Positions 62,429 to 64,000 of a stretch of 64,000 nucleotides of DNA are shown in pieces; within the stretch, counting starts at the first letter, position 1; each line of letters starts with the position of its first letter. The DNA comes from Sphingobacterium sp. BN32 (GTDB taxonomy: Bacteria; Bacteroidota; Bacteroidia; Sphingobacteriales; Sphingobacteriaceae), in assembly GCF_030503615.1 (NCBI RefSeq), contig NZ_CP129963.1, forward strand, positions 2,046,001-2,110,000, written 5' to 3'. A model generated the notes under the pieces. The model worked only from the letters and a program-made list of their open reading frames with translations, had not been told where the DNA came from and did not search any database. The position numbers and the translations under genes were made by a program.

Positions 62429-64000
62429 ATGATTATGATGAATATGTTAAAGACGGGAGTCTTGCTCTCGGCGCTAGCGCTTGGAACATTCAACTTCTCG
62501 GCAACCATTCCTGATGAAGGAATGTTCCCCCTAAGTGAATTAAGCCGTGCCGGATTGAAAAAAGCGGGTCTTAAGATTAGTGAAAAAGATATCTACAATC
62601 CTGGACAAATTGGTTTAGTAGACGCTCTTGTGCAGGTTAGTGGCTGTACGGGATCTTTCGTCTCGAGAACCGGATTGATCATTACCAACCATCACTGTGC
62701 ATTCTCCGCCGTTCAATTAGCATCTACACCAGAGCACAACTATCTACAGAATGGCTTTGTCGCAAATTCGCACGAGCAAGAAATCGAAGCAAAAGGATTA
62801 ACTATTCGTATTACAGACTCTTACGAAGATGTATCGAAACAAGTTCTTGATGCTGTCGCTAATATTACTGATCCTATTCAGCGTATTGATTTAATCAATA
62901 AGAAGCGAGTGGAACTCGCGAAAGCTGCAGAAGCTGCTGATCCTACGATCAAAGCTGAAGTTTCTGAAATGTTCATCGGGAAAAGCTATGTGCTATTCAA
63001 ATACAAGACTATTGAAGATGTTCGCTTAGTTTATATCCCACGTCAGGACATCGGTGAGTTCGGTGGCGAAACGGATAACTGGGTATGGCCAAGACATACA
63101 GGCGATTTCTCATTCCTAAGAGCCTATGTTGCTCCGGATGGTAAATCTGCCAAGTACTCAAAAGACAATGTTCCTTACACGCCAAAGAAACACTTAAAAG
63201 TAAATCCTAAGGGAGTAAATGAAAACGACTTTGTGTTCATCCTAGGCTATCCAGGACGTACGTTCCGTCATCGTCCTGCCCAATATATTGAATACCAACA
63301 GAAGTTCTTATTACCTTATACTTCAGAACTCTACGATTTCCAGAATCAACAGATGCTTCTAGCTGGTAAAGATGATAAAGCGACTGAACTTGCGCTGGCA
63401 ACACGTATTAAACGCAATGCGAACGTGATGAAAAACTACCGCGGCAAATTGAAAGGTCTAAGAAACATCGACCTGATCAATACCAAAGAAGCGGAAGATA
63501 AAGCATTATTAGATTTCATCAACAGCAAACCCGAGTTAAAACAGAAATACGGTACGCTGATGGCGGATATCGACAAACACTACGATGTGGTATTTGCTGA
63601 TGCAGAAAAAGAACTATGGTATAACAATATCTATTCGGGAATCCGTTTACTTCAAGTGTCTAGCTTAGTGAACTCATTTAAAGAGGCGTTAGGAAAAGAG
63701 CTTTCAACGGCAAAACGCGAAGAATTGTTCAAAGTCAACATTGATCAATTTAAGAAACAGTTAACTCCGTTATACGAAGGCTACAACTTAGCAGTCGATA
63801 AAACGATTGGTGGCCATATGTTTGAGCAAGCCTACCAATTAAACGGTGCAAACCGTATTGCTTCTGTACAAGCAAAAAACTTTAAATCGCAACAGGATGC
63901 TGCAAACTATATTCAATCGGCTTTAGACAAGTCTGCAATGAACGACATGGATAAGTTTGTAAGCACGGTATTGAAAAATGCTTCCACCCTAATGGCGTAC
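62429..64000 (+). CDS. S46 family dipeptidyl-peptidase (DPP7/DPP11-like), 3' part cut by window edge
   Basis: Translated by hand: 524 codons open to the edge. A signal peptide (TGVLLSALALGTFNFSAT) is followed by DEGMFPLSEL. The S46 catalytic His is in LIITNHHCAFSA (NHHC at 87-90), and the catalytic Asp region is WVWPRHTGDFSFLRAY. The nucleophile Ser lies beyond the edge. S46 enzymes remove dipeptides from peptide N-termini in the periplasm of Bacteroidota. DPP7- versus DPP11-type specificity needs the missing C-terminal part. Confidence 0.92.
   Translation, partial: MIMMNMLKTGVLLSALALGTFNFSATIPDEGMFPLSELSRAGLKKAGLKISEKDIYNPGQIGLVDALVQVSGCTGSFVSRTGLIITNHHCAFSAVQLASTPEHNYLQNGFVANSHEQEIEAKGLTIRITDSYEDVSKQVLDAVANITDPIQRIDLINKKRVELAKAAEAADPTIKAEVSEMFIGKSYVLFKYKTIEDVRLVYIPRQDIGEFGGETDNWVWPRHTGDFSFLRAYVAPDGKSAKYSKDNVPYTPKKHLKVNPKGVNENDFVFILGYPGRTFRHRPAQYIEYQQKFLLPYTSELYDFQNQQMLLAGKDDKATELALATRIKRNANVMKNYRGKLKGLRNIDLINTKEAEDKALLDFINSKPELKQKYGTLMADIDKHYDVVFADAEKELWYNNIYSGIRLLQVSSLVNSFKEALGKELSTAKREELFKVNIDQFKKQLTPLYEGYNLAVDKTIGGHMFEQAYQLNGANRIASVQAKNFKSQQDAANYIQSALDKSAMNDMDKFVSTVLKNASTLMAY

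Overview
The window reads as a chromosomal segment of a Bacteroidota bacterium, most likely of the Sphingobacteriaceae (Sphingobacterium/Pedobacter-like). The reasons are the family-level gene content (GH92 mannosidase, GLPGLI-like/PNGase F fusion, S46 dipeptidyl-peptidase, TPR-AraC hybrid regulator, group III truncated hemoglobin), weak Shine-Dalgarno signals, and repeated matches to the Bacteroidota -7 promoter element TAnnTTTG. In at least two genes this element lies so close to the start codon that the mRNA should be leaderless. No tRNA, rRNA, prophage, CRISPR array or transposase gene was recognised. Genus assignment is inference.

Layout. 1-12.5 kb: partial calcineurin-like phosphoesterase, small membrane protein, GH92 alpha-mannosidase, TauE/SafE permease, small lipoprotein, AmtB, AraC regulator, DODA-type dioxygenase, small NTF2-like secreted protein, GLPGLI/PNGase F fusion, ferredoxin reductase. 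12.6-17.5 kb: the rimP-nusA-infB translation/transcription operon. 17.5-18.8 kb: an S24 (LexA-like) repressor divergent from a catalytically degenerate GIY-YIG-like gene, with a perfect 15-bp palindrome between them. 18.8-26 kb: a protease/TolB-propeller/outer-membrane-barrel fusion, a class A penicillin-binding protein and rpoN (sigma 54).

26.0-27.5 kb is the most unusual part. Two composite repeat units in inverted orientation enclose six 11-bp tandem repeats, a promoter, a ~110-nt sequence that folds into a closed multi-stem structure, and an orphan 85-aa gene. Related repeats recur at 5.0, 38.95 and 53.7-54.1 kb. Three of the flanking genes end in a TAG that lies at the edge of the repeat.

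27.5-38.9 kb: DUF2891 lipoprotein, DUF937 protein, threonine-aldolase-like lyase, IPP isomerase, FUSC transporter, DinB-like protein, a GNAT toxin-like remnant, two orphan membrane proteins, a TPR-AraC regulator, an AAA ATPase and a MutT-type Nudix hydrolase. 39-46.6 kb: a phenylalanine/tyrosine catabolic cluster (phhA, hppD, hmgA, a fumarylacetoacetase-family hydrolase, a flavin reductase and a Glu/Leu/Phe/Val dehydrogenase). It would take Phe through Tyr, 4-hydroxyphenylpyruvate and homogentisate to fumarate and acetoacetate, but maleylacetoacetate isomerase is not in the window. 46.8-53.7 kb: fatty acyl-CoA ligase, NATD1-like acetyltransferase, Tat-type amidohydrolase, Rrf2 regulator with truncated hemoglobin (a likely NO-response pair), thioredoxin-like protein, Nei-like glycosylase lacking the N-terminal proline, and a small membrane protein. 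54.3-60.2 kb: a complete RND efflux operon (adaptor, pump, outer-membrane factor). 60.5-64 kb: a CLC chloride channel with CBS domains and the start of an S46 peptidase.

Start codons were moved downstream from the longest open frame where a TTG/GTG or an unlikely N-terminal extension was involved (GH92, TauE, DODA, NTF2-like, threonine aldolase, TPR-AraC, MutT, hppD, hmgA, NATD1).
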